A stretch of 64,000 nt of DNA from Methyloversatilis sp. (GTDB taxonomy: Bacteria > Pseudomonadota > Gammaproteobacteria > Burkholderiales > Rhodocyclaceae). The notes beneath the pieces were generated by a model. The model had not been told where the DNA came from. It did not search any database and saw only the letters and a program-made list of their open reading frames with translations. Numbering within the stretch: position 1 is the first letter of the stretch; each line of letters begins with the position of its first letter. Positions 56,531-64,000 of this stretch are shown piece after piece. Both the position numbers and the translations under genes were made by a program. Where the stretch lies: the NCBI RefSeq assembly GCF_030698125.1, contig NZ_JAUYNV010000001.1, forward strand, positions 1 to 64,000, in the 5' to 3' direction.

Positions 56531-57136
56531 ATGGCAAAAGCCGCCACCGCAGACGACGTCGCCGCCGACGCACCCAAGAAGAGCAAGAAAATGCTTTTCA
56601 TCATCCTTGCCGTTGCGCTGCTGGTCGTCATCGGCGGTGCCGCCGCAATGTTCATGATGACCGGCAGTCACGCCGAAGAGGGCGAAGACGAGCACGCCGA
56701 TGAAATGAGCGAGGATGATCCGGATGCAAAGGCCCTCGCCGCCAGGAAGGCCAAGCTGAAGAAGAAGAAGGACACAGAAGCCAAGGGCCTGCCGCCGGTA
56801 TTCGTCGAACTCGACCCCTTCACGGTCAATCTGGCGCCCGAAACGCAGGTCGATCAGTACCTGCAGGTCAAGGCTACGGTCAAGGTGGAAGAACAACCTG
56901 CTGCCGACAACCTGAAGGTGTACATGCCGGAAATCCGCCACCACGTGCTGATGTTGCTGTCCGGCAAGAAAGCGTCCGAGCTGGGTACGACGGCAGGCCG
57001 GGAAGCACTGGCAGGCGAAATGAGGAATTCGATCAATGCCATCGTTGGCGAAGTACCGACCAACAAGAAGGGCGAGCCGGAAGAGCCCGTCGGACCCGTG
57101 GAGGCCGTGTTGTTCACGTCCTTCATCGTCCAGTAG
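56531..57136 (+). CDS. fliL: flagellar basal body-associated protein FliL
   Basis: This 201-residue single-pass inner-membrane protein supports stator function. The membrane segment is at about residues 22-44 (MLFIILAVALLVVIGGAAAM), followed by a very charged linker (about 50-85) and the conserved periplasmic domain (PPVFVELDPFTVNL). Its stop is 29 bases before fliM. Confidence 0.93.
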   Translation: MAKAATADDVAADAPKKSKKMLFIILAVALLVVIGGAAAMFMMTGSHAEEGEDEHADEMSEDDPDAKALAARKAKLKKKKDTEAKGLPPVFVELDPFTVNLAPETQVDQYLQVKATVKVEEQPAADNLKVYMPEIRHHVLMLLSGKKASELGTTAGREALAGEMRNSINAIVGEVPTNKKGEPEEPVGPVEAVLFTSFIVQ

Positions 57137-57165
57137 GCTGAAACCGGTCGCCACGAGGAAACGCG

Positions 57166-58191
57166 ATGTCTGATTTTCTTTCCCAGGAAGAGGTCGATGC
57201 CCTGCTCAAGGGCGTCACCGGCGAGGCCGATGAAGTGGCCGAAGCCGAAGACACGGGCGGCGTACGCCCGTACAACCTCGGCACCCAGGAAAGAATCGTG
57301 CGCGGGCGCATGCCCACGCTGGAACTGATACACGAGCGTTTTGCCCGCTACCTGCGCATCGGCCTGTTCAATTTCATGCAACGCAGCGCAGAGATTTCGC
57401 TCGGCCCGATCCGGCTGCAGAAGTATTCCGAATTCATCCGCAACCTGGTCGTGCCGACCAATCTGAATCTGGTACAGGTCAAGCCGCTGCGTGGCACCGG
57501 GCTGGTGGTGTTCGATCCGAACCTCGTCTTTCTGGTCATCGACAACATGTTCGGCGGTGACGGACGTTTCCACACCCGGGTCGAGGGACGTGACTTCACG
57601 CCGACCGAACAACGCATCATCCAGGGCCTGCTCGACGTGTTCTTCGCCGAGTACGAACGGTCGTGGGAGCCGGTGTTCAAGATCAATTTCGAGTACGTGC
57701 GCTCGGAAATGAATTCGCAGTTCGCCAATATCGCCACGCCGTCGGAAATCGTCGTGGCAGCCACCTTCACGCTGGAGCTCGGTGGCGTGTCGGCGGAAAT
57801 GCACATCTGCCTGCCGTATTCGATGGTCGAGCCGCTGCGCGACACGCTGAATTCATCGATGCAGAGCGACAGCGTCAGTTCGGACAACCGGTGGATCAAC
57901 CTGCTCACCCGTCAGGTGCAGGATGCCGCGGTGGAACTGAACGTGCAGCTGGGGGGCGGCTCGCTGACCCTGGGCGGCCTGAACAACCTAAAGGTTGGCG
58001 ACATCATTCCGATAACCATTTCAGACACTGTGCAAGCCGAAGTTGATGGCATTCCGGTCCTGGAATGCAAGTACGGCATACAGGCTGGCCGCTATGCGCT
58101 GAAGATCGAGCGTTTCATGGCCGGCGAGGAAGAACTGATCGAACACGCCCTGAACGTGCAGGGCAAGAAAAAGGGTGAGGAACCATCATGA
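57166..58191 (+). CDS. fliM: flagellar motor switch protein FliM
   Basis: This 341-residue protein binds phosphorylated CheY through its N-terminal peptide (DFLSQEEVDALLKGVTG) and forms the C ring. The CheC-like middle domain (about 45-230) and the SpoA-like C-terminal domain (about 255-325) are complete. It overlaps fliN by 4 bases. Confidence 0.97.
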   Translation: MSDFLSQEEVDALLKGVTGEADEVAEAEDTGGVRPYNLGTQERIVRGRMPTLELIHERFARYLRIGLFNFMQRSAEISLGPIRLQKYSEFIRNLVVPTNLNLVQVKPLRGTGLVVFDPNLVFLVIDNMFGGDGRFHTRVEGRDFTPTEQRIIQGLLDVFFAEYERSWEPVFKINFEYVRSEMNSQFANIATPSEIVVAATFTLELGGVSAEMHICLPYSMVEPLRDTLNSSMQSDSVSSDNRWINLLTRQVQDAAVELNVQLGGGSLTLGGLNNLKVGDIIPITISDTVQAEVDGIPVLECKYGIQAGRYALKIERFMAGEEELIEHALNVQGKKKGEEPS

Positions 58192-58631
58192 GTGATCTGG
58201 CTGAAGCGGAAGAGCAGGTCAGCGATGACGACTGGGCCGCTGCGATGTCCGAGCAGACCACGGCTGACGACGCGCTTGCGGCACTCGACGGTGAGGCCGA
58301 GAAGGGTGTGCAGCCCGCCAACATCTTCCAGCAGTTCGGTGATGCGGCGAACAAGTCATCCGAAGGGCTGCGCGACTTCGAAATGATTCTCGACATCCCG
58401 GTCCAGCTGACGGTGGAACTCGGACGCACCAAGATTTCGATCCGGAATCTGCTGCAACTGGGCCACGGTTCGGTGGTGGAACTGGACGGCATGGCCGGCG
58501 AGCCGATGGACGTGCTCGTCAACGGCACGCTGATCGCACAGGGCGAAGTGGTGGTGGTGAACGAAAAGTTCGGCATTCGCCTGACCGACATCATTACGCC
58601 GGCGGAACGGATGAAGAAACTGAAACGCTGA
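58188..58631 (+). CDS. fliN: flagellar motor switch protein FliN
   Basis: This 147-residue protein has an acidic N-terminal extension (about 1-60) and the conserved SpoA domain (about 65-145: ILDIPVQLTVELGRTKISIR, LGHGSVVELDGMAGEPMDV). It completes the C ring together with FliG and FliM. A strong terminator follows, so fliN ends this transcription unit. Confidence 0.97.
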   Translation: MSDLAEAEEQVSDDDWAAAMSEQTTADDALAALDGEAEKGVQPANIFQQFGDAANKSSEGLRDFEMILDIPVQLTVELGRTKISIRNLLQLGHGSVVELDGMAGEPMDVLVNGTLIAQGEVVVVNEKFGIRLTDIITPAERMKKLKR

Positions 58632-58678
58632 CGAATGCCCCCGATCGGGCCGGACATCAGTCAGAGTCCGGCGAATGG

Positions 58679-58711
58679 AAAAGAGCGATGCCATGGCGTC
58701 GCTCTTTTTTT
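58679..58711 (+). terminator. rho-independent terminator after fliN
   Basis: AAAAGAGCGA pairs with TCGCTCTTTT around a TGCCATGGCG loop, followed by more T. It separates fliN from the following small membrane protein gene and fliO. Confidence 0.88.
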
Positions 58712-58815
58712 GTCGGCGTCCGCTGTCACGGCCACTACACAAGGCTGACGCAGCCGCGTTCGCGGGCTGCGCAACGGGTGGTATCGTAAGCCATCGCCCA
58801 TTTCACGGAGCTCTC

Positions 58816-59007
58816 ATGCGACTGCTGCTCGCCATTTTTCTGCCCTTCATGGTCTTCTTCACCATCGGTCGCCCGATCGCCGGCGTGATCTGCCTCATCC
58901 TGCAGCTGACGCTGATCGGCTGGATACCGGCCGCGCTGTGGGCGGTCTATGCGTTGAGTCAGTACAAGACCGACAAGCGCATCGAAGAAGCGCTCGGCAA
59001 GCGGTAG
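58816..59007 (+). CDS. small membrane protein of the YqaE/Pmp3 family
   Basis: This 63-residue protein has two membrane segments (LAIFLPFMVFFTIGRP and ILQLTLIGWIPAALWAVYAL) and a short charged tail, matching the YqaE/Pmp3 stress-related family. GGAG precedes the ATG at 58816. It sits as a single gene within the flagellar cluster and has no obvious link to flagella. Confidence 0.75.
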   Translation: MRLLLAIFLPFMVFFTIGRPIAGVICLILQLTLIGWIPAALWAVYALSQYKTDKRIEEALGKR

Positions 59008-59092
59008 GCGGCACAGCGGTTTCGAGGCAAGGTGACCGGCGTCACCTCACGGCCCGACTGCATCCTGTCTGCGCAATCGCGGCGGAAAACGG

Positions 59093-59980
59093 CTAGCCTC
59101 GACTGGCGTCGTCGAAGATCGCAAAACCGCTCGCTGCCCGCTTTGCCTGATACATGGCGATATCGGCACGATCGATCAATTGCTCGACGGTCCCGCCGTG
59201 TTCCGGATAGAGCGCGATGCCAATGCTGGGCGTGATGTTGAGCTGAAGGTCATCCATGTCGATCGGGGCGCCGAGGTTCGCCAGCACCATACTGGCCACG
59301 CGCTCGATGTTTTCCCGGCCCTGAGGGTTCATCAGCAGGTAGAGGAACTCGTCCCCCCCGTTGCGGCATACCGTGTCTTCGTCGCGACAGTGTCCGTTCA
59401 GACGGCGCGCAATTTCCTCCAGCACGCGGTCGCCCGCGGCATGCCCGTGCGTATCGTTGATTGTCTTGAAGCGGTCCAGATCGAGAAACATGACGGCCAG
59501 CGTCCAGCCATGGCGCTCGGCGAGCGAAATGGCTTGCGCAAGCCGGTCATCGAACAGGGTGCGATTGGGCAGGCCGGTCCTCGGGTCGTGCATCCCGTCG
59601 AACTTCGCCTTATGCTCTCCCCGCTGTGACAGCGCGAGAGCGGCCTCCGATTCGATCAACGCTTTCCGGGACCGCTTCAGTGCAGATTCGACACCCTTCA
59701 GGTCTTCGATGCCCTGAGACAGCGTATCCGTCACCTCGTGCAGGTCGCCCGCGACATCCTGCACCTTGACTTCAACCCCCTCGCTGTCTGCCAGCGCTTC
59801 ATGCACGGGCAAGGACGTTACGCCCTTTGCAATCTTTGCCTTGACGGCATCGTTTGCCGACGTGAGCTCGTTGGCAACGACTTCGACTTTTGCCTTCGCT
59901 TCGTGGCTCTTATCAAGCGCCCGTCTGAAAGTCTGCGGGGCGAGCACGGGACGATCCTGGCCAGATTGATCTGAAGTCAT
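59093..59980 (-). CDS. diguanylate cyclase
   Basis: This protein of about 295 residues has a helical N-terminal part (about 1-125) and a GGDEF domain (about 130-290) with active site RNGGDEF and an RxxD inhibitory site (RDED) five residues before it, so it should make c-di-GMP and be product-inhibited. There is no membrane segment. The start is uncertain: 59980 (MTSDQSGQD) is chosen, and 60022 is an alternative. It runs antisense to the flagellar operons between fliN and fliO. Confidence 0.85.
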   Translation of the reverse strand: MTSDQSGQDRPVLAPQTFRRALDKSHEAKAKVEVVANELTSANDAVKAKIAKGVTSLPVHEALADSEGVEVKVQDVAGDLHEVTDTLSQGIEDLKGVESALKRSRKALIESEAALALSQRGEHKAKFDGMHDPRTGLPNRTLFDDRLAQAISLAERHGWTLAVMFLDLDRFKTINDTHGHAAGDRVLEEIARRLNGHCRDEDTVCRNGGDEFLYLLMNPQGRENIERVASMVLANLGAPIDMDDLQLNITPSIGIALYPEHGGTVEQLIDRADIAMYQAKRAASGFAIFDDASRG

Positions 59981-60230
59981 GGGCGGCTTGGTACCAGGTG
60001 GATCCGGAGCAATGTCATGCATCCGTCGAGATCGCGATCGACACATCTTAATTCTTGAAACCTCACACGCTTGGGCATCAGCGCAGGCGATACGTTCAAC
60101 GCCTCGCGCGCGCTGCGCAATGACGCTCCCGAGCTGCGCACGAAGACGGATGTCGTGCGGCAGAAATTGCCGCCCTAAAACCGATCTATTCCCGCGCTGA
60201 ACGGGCACTGTCGGGCGCTAGCCTTGGCGC

Positions 60231-60653
60231 ATGAAAATCTGGCTTTCACTCCTGCTTCTTTTTTCCGCCGGCCTGCTTCAGGCCGCAGAGCCCGCAGCCC
60301 CCGCGTCGCCCGCCAGCGGCGCTGGTGCGGTCATGCAGATGGTCGGCGCGCTCGGTGTGGTGCTGGCGACGCTGTTCGCCGTGCTGTGGCTGCTGCGCCG
60401 CCTGTCCGGCGGTCGCCTGACCGGCAGCAGCGCGCCGATCCGCACCGTGGGCGGCATCGCGGTGGGATCGCGCGAACGCGTGGTCCTGCTCGAAATCGGC
60501 GAACACTGGCTGGTGGTCGGCGTGGCGCCCGGCTCGGTCACCGGCATCGCGACGCTGCCGCGCGGAGAGATCAGTCCGGCTGGCTCCGATGCGAAGCCGG
60601 TCGCGGCTGACTTCGGCGCCCTGCTGGCAAAGTTGAAGGCGGGTCGATCGTGA
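60231..60653 (+). CDS. fliO: flagellar biosynthesis protein FliO
   Basis: This 140-residue protein has a signal-like first segment (about 1-18), a membrane segment (about 33-55: VMQMVGALGVVLATLFAVLW) and a small cytoplasmic FliO domain (IRTVGGIAVGSRERVVLLEI). FliO helps assemble FliP in the export gate. It overlaps fliP by 4 bases. Confidence 0.9.
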   Translation: MKIWLSLLLLFSAGLLQAAEPAAPASPASGAGAVMQMVGALGVVLATLFAVLWLLRRLSGGRLTGSSAPIRTVGGIAVGSRERVVLLEIGEHWLVVGVAPGSVTGIATLPRGEISPAGSDAKPVAADFGALLAKLKAGRS

Positions 60654-61402
60654 CCCGGCGCTTGCTTCCAGCGCTTGGGCTGGCTCTGCTGGGCGGCTTC
60701 GCGGCGCCGGATACGTGGGCGCAGGCCCTGCCCGCGCTGACCAGTACACCAGCGGCCGGCGGCGGCACCAACTGGTCGCTGTCCATCCAGACCCTGCTGC
60801 TGCTGACCAGCCTGTCCTTCCTGCCGGCGGTCATGCTGATGATGACCAGCTTCACCCGCATCATCATCGTGCTGTCGCTGCTGCGTCAGGCCATGGGCAC
60901 ACAGACCAGTCCGCCCAACCAGGTGCTGATCGGTCTGGCGCTGTTCCTGAGCTTTTTCATCATGGCGCCGGTCGGCGAGAAGATCTACGCCGAGGCCTAT
61001 CTGCCGCTGAGCGAAAACCGCATCGGCTTCGAACAGGCGCTGGACGCCGGCGCCAAGCCACTGAAAACCTTCATGCTGAAGCAGGTGCGCGAGCCGGACA
61101 TCGAACTGTTCATGCGTCTGTCGAACACGCCGAAGGTCGCCAATTCGGAGCAGTTGCCGATGCGCGTGGTCGTGCCGGCCTACGTCACATCCGAATTGAA
61201 GACGGCCTTCCAGATCGGCTTCATCATTTTCATTCCCTTCATTATCATCGACATGGTGGTCGCTTCGGTGCTGATGTCGATGGGCATGATGATGATGTCG
61301 CCGGTCATCGTGTCGCTGCCGTTCAAACTCATGCTGTTCGTGCTGGTGGATGGCTGGAACCTCATCCTCGGCACCCTTGTTTCCAGTTTCGGCCAGATAT
61401 GA
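60650..61402 (+). CDS. fliP: flagellar export gate protein FliP
   Basis: This 250-residue protein is a core part of the export channel. It has a cleavable signal peptide (about 1-24) and the conserved family blocks SFLPAVMLMMTSFTRIIIVL, RQAMGTQTSPPNQVLIGLAL and MGMMMMSPVIVSLPFKLMLF. Length and sequence are typical. Confidence 0.96.
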   Translation: MTRRLLPALGLALLGGFAAPDTWAQALPALTSTPAAGGGTNWSLSIQTLLLLTSLSFLPAVMLMMTSFTRIIIVLSLLRQAMGTQTSPPNQVLIGLALFLSFFIMAPVGEKIYAEAYLPLSENRIGFEQALDAGAKPLKTFMLKQVREPDIELFMRLSNTPKVANSEQLPMRVVVPAYVTSELKTAFQIGFIIFIPFIIIDMVVASVLMSMGMMMMSPVIVSLPFKLMLFVLVDGWNLILGTLVSSFGQI

Positions 61403-61415
61403 AGGACTGCGCACC

Positions 61416-61685
61416 ATGACGCCCACCACCGTCGTCGACATCGGCCGCCATGCCGTCGAGACCCTGCTCCTCGTGTCCGCACCGATGCTGGGCGCAGCGC
61501 TGATCACCGGCCTCATCGTCAGCATCTTCCAGGCCGCGACGCAGGTGAACGAAATGACGCTTTCGTTCATTCCCAAGCTGATTGCGGTGTTCACCGTGCT
61601 GGTGATCGGCGGCCCGTGGATGATCACCATCATGACCGACTACATGCGCCGGCTGTATTCATCGATCCCGTCGCTGCTCGGCTAG
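61416..61685 (+). CDS. fliQ: flagellar export gate protein FliQ
   Basis: This 89-residue protein has two membrane helices and matches FliQ (MTPTTVVDIGRHAVETLLLV, FQAATQVNEMTLSFIPKLIA). The ATG at 61416 gives the family length. It lies 13 bases after fliP and 6 bases before fliR. Confidence 0.95.
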   Translation: MTPTTVVDIGRHAVETLLLVSAPMLGAALITGLIVSIFQAATQVNEMTLSFIPKLIAVFTVLVIGGPWMITIMTDYMRRLYSSIPSLLG

Positions 61686-61691
61686 TACTGA

Positions 61692-62465
61692 ATGATTTCG
61701 GTCACCGCCGCCCAGCTCGACCTGTGGATGGCAAGTTTCCTGTTTCCGCTGGCGCGGGTGATGGGGCTGATCGCCGCGGCGCCGGTGTTCAGCAACCGCG
61801 CCTTCGTCATGCGCGCCCGGCTTGCCCTCGGCCTGCTGATCACGTTTGCCATACTGCCCACCCTGCCGCCATCCGGGCTGAGCGTCGGCTCCTGGCCGGG
61901 CACCATGGCGCTGGTACAGCAGATGCTGATCGGCATCGCGCTCGGCTTCACGATACGCATCGTGTTCGCGGCGGTCGATCTGGCCGGCGAGTTGATCGGC
62001 CTGCAGATGGGCCTGGGCTTCGCGATGTTCTACGACCCGGACAACGCGTCCCAGTCGCCGGTGATCGCGGAATTTCTCGGTCTGATGGCAACGCTGATCT
62101 TCCTGTCGATCAATGGCCACCTGATGCTGCTGGCCGTGCTGGGCAACAGCTTCGAATGGTGGCCGGTCGGTGCCGACCTGTTTCCGGCCAATGGCTGGCT
62201 GGCCATCGCGCGCTGGGGCAGCACGGTGTTTTCCGCCGGCCTGATGCTGGCGCTGCCGCTGATCGCGGCGCTGCTGGTCGTGAATATCGCGCTGGCCGTG
62301 CTGACGCGCGCCGCGCCGGCGCTCAACCTGTTCGCCATCGGCTTTCCGGTGACGTTGATCGCCGGCTTCGTGATGCTGATGCTGTCGCTGTCCTTCGTCG
62401 CGCCAGCGATGCAGCGCCTGTTCGAATACGGCCTCGAAACCGTAGCCCAACTGGCAATGGGGTGA
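61692..62465 (+). CDS. fliR: flagellar export gate protein FliR
   Basis: This 257-residue protein has about six membrane segments and completes the FliPQR gate. Conserved blocks include FPLARVMGLIAAAPVFSNRA and DLAGELIGLQMGLGFAMFYD. It is the last flagellar gene of the window. The repeat array starts 5 bases after its stop. Confidence 0.95.
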   Translation: MISVTAAQLDLWMASFLFPLARVMGLIAAAPVFSNRAFVMRARLALGLLITFAILPTLPPSGLSVGSWPGTMALVQQMLIGIALGFTIRIVFAAVDLAGELIGLQMGLGFAMFYDPDNASQSPVIAEFLGLMATLIFLSINGHLMLLAVLGNSFEWWPVGADLFPANGWLAIARWGSTVFSAGLMLALPLIAALLVVNIALAVLTRAAPALNLFAIGFPVTLIAGFVMLMLSLSFVAPAMQRLFEYGLETVAQLAMG

Positions 62466-62469
62466 GGCA

Positions 62470-62815
62470 GGGGTTTCGCAGCGCATTGCGCTGCGCCTGC
62501 CGAACGGGCCGGCTGTGCAAAGCCGGCTTCCCGAGCTCCGGGGTTTCGGCGGGCATTGCCCGCCGCCTGCTGAACGGGCCGGCTGTGCAAAGCCGGCCTC
62601 CCGAGCTCCGGGGTTTCGCAGCGCATTGCGCTGCGCCTGCCGAACGGGCCGGCTGTGCAAAGCCGGCTTCCCGAGCTCTGGGGTTTCGCAGCGCATTGCG
62701 CTGCGCCTGCTGAACGGGCCGGCTGTGCAAAGCCGGCCTCCCGAGCTCAGGGTTTCGCAGCGCACTGCGCTACGCCTGCCGAACCCGCCGACTTGGCAAA
62801 AGCCGACGCAAACAG
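62470..62815. repeat. 70-bp tandem repeats, each with two hairpins
   Basis: Copies start at 62470, 62540, 62610 and 62680, with a degenerate fifth from 62750. Each unit has hairpin A, a 19-bp palindrome CGCAGCGCATTGCGCTGCG, and hairpin B, GCCGGCT / AGCCGGC with a 6-base loop. In copy 2 hairpin A is CGGCGGGCATTGCCCGCCG: three positions are changed in both arms so that pairing is kept. The array fills the gap between convergent fliR and rpoS and may stop transcription or stabilise both messages. Confidence 0.88.
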
Positions 62816-62831
62816 GCACCCCCCGACGACG

Positions 62832-63785
62832 TTACAACAGCACGTCGCGCGACACACCCGCCCGACGCAGGATCTTGCGCAGTTGCGCAAGTGCTTCGAG
62901 CTGGATCTGGCGCACCCGCTCGCGGGTCAGGCTGAGCTGATCGGCCAGCTCTTCAAGGGTGGCGATCTCGCGGTTGTTGATGCCGTAGCGATACTCGATC
63001 ACCGTGCGCTGCTTGTCGTTGAGCTGGGCGATCCAGGCCTGAACCAGGCTGCCGATTTCGGCGTTCTGGATCTGCTCTTCCGGCCCTTCCTGATTGTCGT
63101 CGGCAAGGGACTCGCCGATCGACAGGGACGGATCGATGTCGAGCGGCGCATCGAGCGAAGCAGTGTGTTCGTTCAGCGAAAGAATGTGCCGCACGTCCTC
63201 AACCGGCTTGGCCAGCAAGGTTGCGATGTCTTCGGCGCAACAATCACCACCGCTGCGCGCCTCCAGATTGCGCATGGCGCGAAGAACCTGATTCAGCTCC
63301 TTCACCACATGCACGGGCAGCCGGATGGTGCGCGACTGGTTCATGATCGCGCGCTCGATGTTCTGCCGTATCCACCAGGTGGCGTAGGTGGAGAAGCGGA
63401 AACCGCGCTCCGGATCGAATTTTTCCAGCGCGTGGATCAAGCCGAGATTGCCCTCTTCCACAAGGTCAAGCAACGGCATGCCGCGATTCAGATAGTGCTT
63501 TGCGATGTTCACGACCAGGCGCAGGTTGCGCTCGATCATGGTCTGGCGCGCTTCGAAGTCACCCAGGCGCACGCGGCGCGACAGGGCAAGTTCTTCCTCC
63601 GGCGTCAGCAGCGGGTTGGCACCGATCTCGTTCAGGTAGAGCTGGGTGGCATCGCCGAGGAATTCCGCCTCGGGCGCTTCGACCGGTTCGGCCGCGACCT
63701 CGACGCCATCCAGCTCGCCCGCGACGGCATCGTCGTCGACGGGCTCAGCCGGTTCGGCGTCTTCGGGTTGCGAAAGATCGGACAT
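62832..63785 (-). CDS. rpoS: RNA polymerase sigma factor RpoS
   Basis: This 317-residue sigma-70-family protein directs stationary-phase and stress transcription. Regions 1.2 to 4.2 are complete: [20 protein letters not shown], region 2 ([40 protein letters not shown]), region 3, and a region 4 helix-turn-helix ([20 protein letters not shown]). The N-terminal 40 residues are acidic. nlpD is directly upstream, the usual arrangement, and the main rpoS promoter would lie within nlpD outside this window. Confidence 0.96.
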   Translation of the reverse strand: MSDLSQPEDAEPAEPVDDDAVAGELDGVEVAAEPVEAPEAEFLGDATQLYLNEIGANPLLTPEEELALSRRVRLGDFEARQTMIERNLRLVVNIAKHYLNRGMPLLDLVEEGNLGLIHALEKFDPERGFRFSTYATWWIRQNIERAIMNQSRTIRLPVHVVKELNQVLRAMRNLEARSGGDCCAEDIATLLAKPVEDVRHILSLNEHTASLDAPLDIDPSLSIGESLADDNQEGPEEQIQNAEIGSLVQAWIAQLNDKQRTVIEYRYGINNREIATLEELADQLSLTRERVRQIQLEALAQLRKILRRAGVSRDVLL

Positions 63786-63788
63786 GGA

Positions 63789-64000
63789 TTATCTCGGTGG
63801 CAGATACTTCATCGGATCAACGGGCTTGCCCTGGCGCCGTATTTCGAAGTGCAGACGGGGCTTGCCTGCTTCGGTGTCGCTGTCGCCCAGCTCGGCGATA
63901 CGCTGACCGCGCTTTACCGTGTCGCGTTCCTGAACCAGTATCTTGCTGTTGTGCGCGTAAGCGGACAAAAACGTGTTGTCGTGCTTGACGATGACCAGTT
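63789..64000 (-). CDS. nlpD: NlpD, LytM/M23-domain protein (C-terminal part only)
   Basis: Only the last 70 or so codons are in the window. They encode the end of an M23 peptidase-like domain (LVIVKHDNTFLSAYAHN, KPRLHFEIRRQGKPVDPMKY). NlpD is an outer-membrane lipoprotein that activates amidase AmiC at the division site. Whether the catalytic residues are degenerate cannot be told from this fragment. The stop is 3 bases before the rpoS start. Confidence 0.9.
   Translation of the reverse strand, partial: LVIVKHDNTFLSAYAHNSKILVQERDTVKRGQRIAELGDSDTEAGKPRLHFEIRRQGKPVDPMKYLPPR

Noticed and set aside
60205-60230. Sigma-54 promoter before fliO
   Set aside because: The GGCAC sequence has no correctly spaced GC. 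A different GG gives the spacing but loses the -24 consensus.

Overview
The window reads as a GC-rich betaproteobacterial chromosome. The flagellar gene order, rpoS-nlpD arrangement, FlrBC-type regulators and several PEP-CTERM proteins suggest a Rhodocyclales-like bacterium, possibly close to Methyloversatilis. That taxonomic guess is inference from gene content only.

Layout. 1-700: a 151-bp tandem repeat array, then a very clear NorR/IHF/sigma-54 promoter. 770-6554: nitric oxide reductase operon norQCBDEF, with norE broken by a 265-bp MITE-like insertion. 6622-10875 (minus): GTP-type PEP carboxykinase, a Crp/Fnr regulator and cysteinyl-tRNA synthetase. 11027-15806: two periplasmic proteins (TPR and L,D-transpeptidase) sharing a C-terminal fold, two cyclophilins, lpxH and an unknown gene. 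16094-23175: a 7.1-kb integrative element in the 3' end of tRNA-Thr(UGU), bounded by a 51-bp direct repeat. It carries integrase, an AlpA-like regulator, a phage O-like initiator whose gene contains five iterons, a DnaB-type helicase and several unknown genes. 23350-27427: a two-component pair and a diguanylate cyclase.

28134-34743: late flagellar genes fliC-flaG-fliD-fliS-fliT, a second FliK-type protein, a free FlhB C-terminal-type protein and a PilZ brake. 34877-36500: a histidine kinase with an ethylene-receptor-like membrane domain plus an Rcp1-type response regulator. 36693-44311: five PEP-CTERM surface proteins, two of them metalloprotease-like, mixed with an MBL-fold nuclease, a VOC protein and a membrane protein. 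44444-46151: an orphan RHS/polymorphic toxin C-terminus with a candidate immunity gene. 46546-62465: the main flagellar cluster (fliE, flrC, flrB on minus; fliFGHIJKLMN and fliOPQR on plus), interrupted by a small membrane protein and a diguanylate cyclase. 62470-62815: a 70-bp hairpin repeat array. 62832-64000 (minus): rpoS and the 3' end of nlpD.

How it works together. NO detoxification or denitrification is predicted to be NO-inducible through NorR and sigma-54. The flagellar genes show the usual hierarchy, with sigma-54 promoters before fliE and fliK and sigma-28 promoters before fliC and fliL. Two diguanylate cyclases and a PilZ protein sit among them, consistent with c-di-GMP control of motility. 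The strongest candidate for a little-described system is the small integrative element, which looks able to excise and replicate but has no visible capsid, packaging or conjugation genes, like a phage satellite or plasmid-like island.
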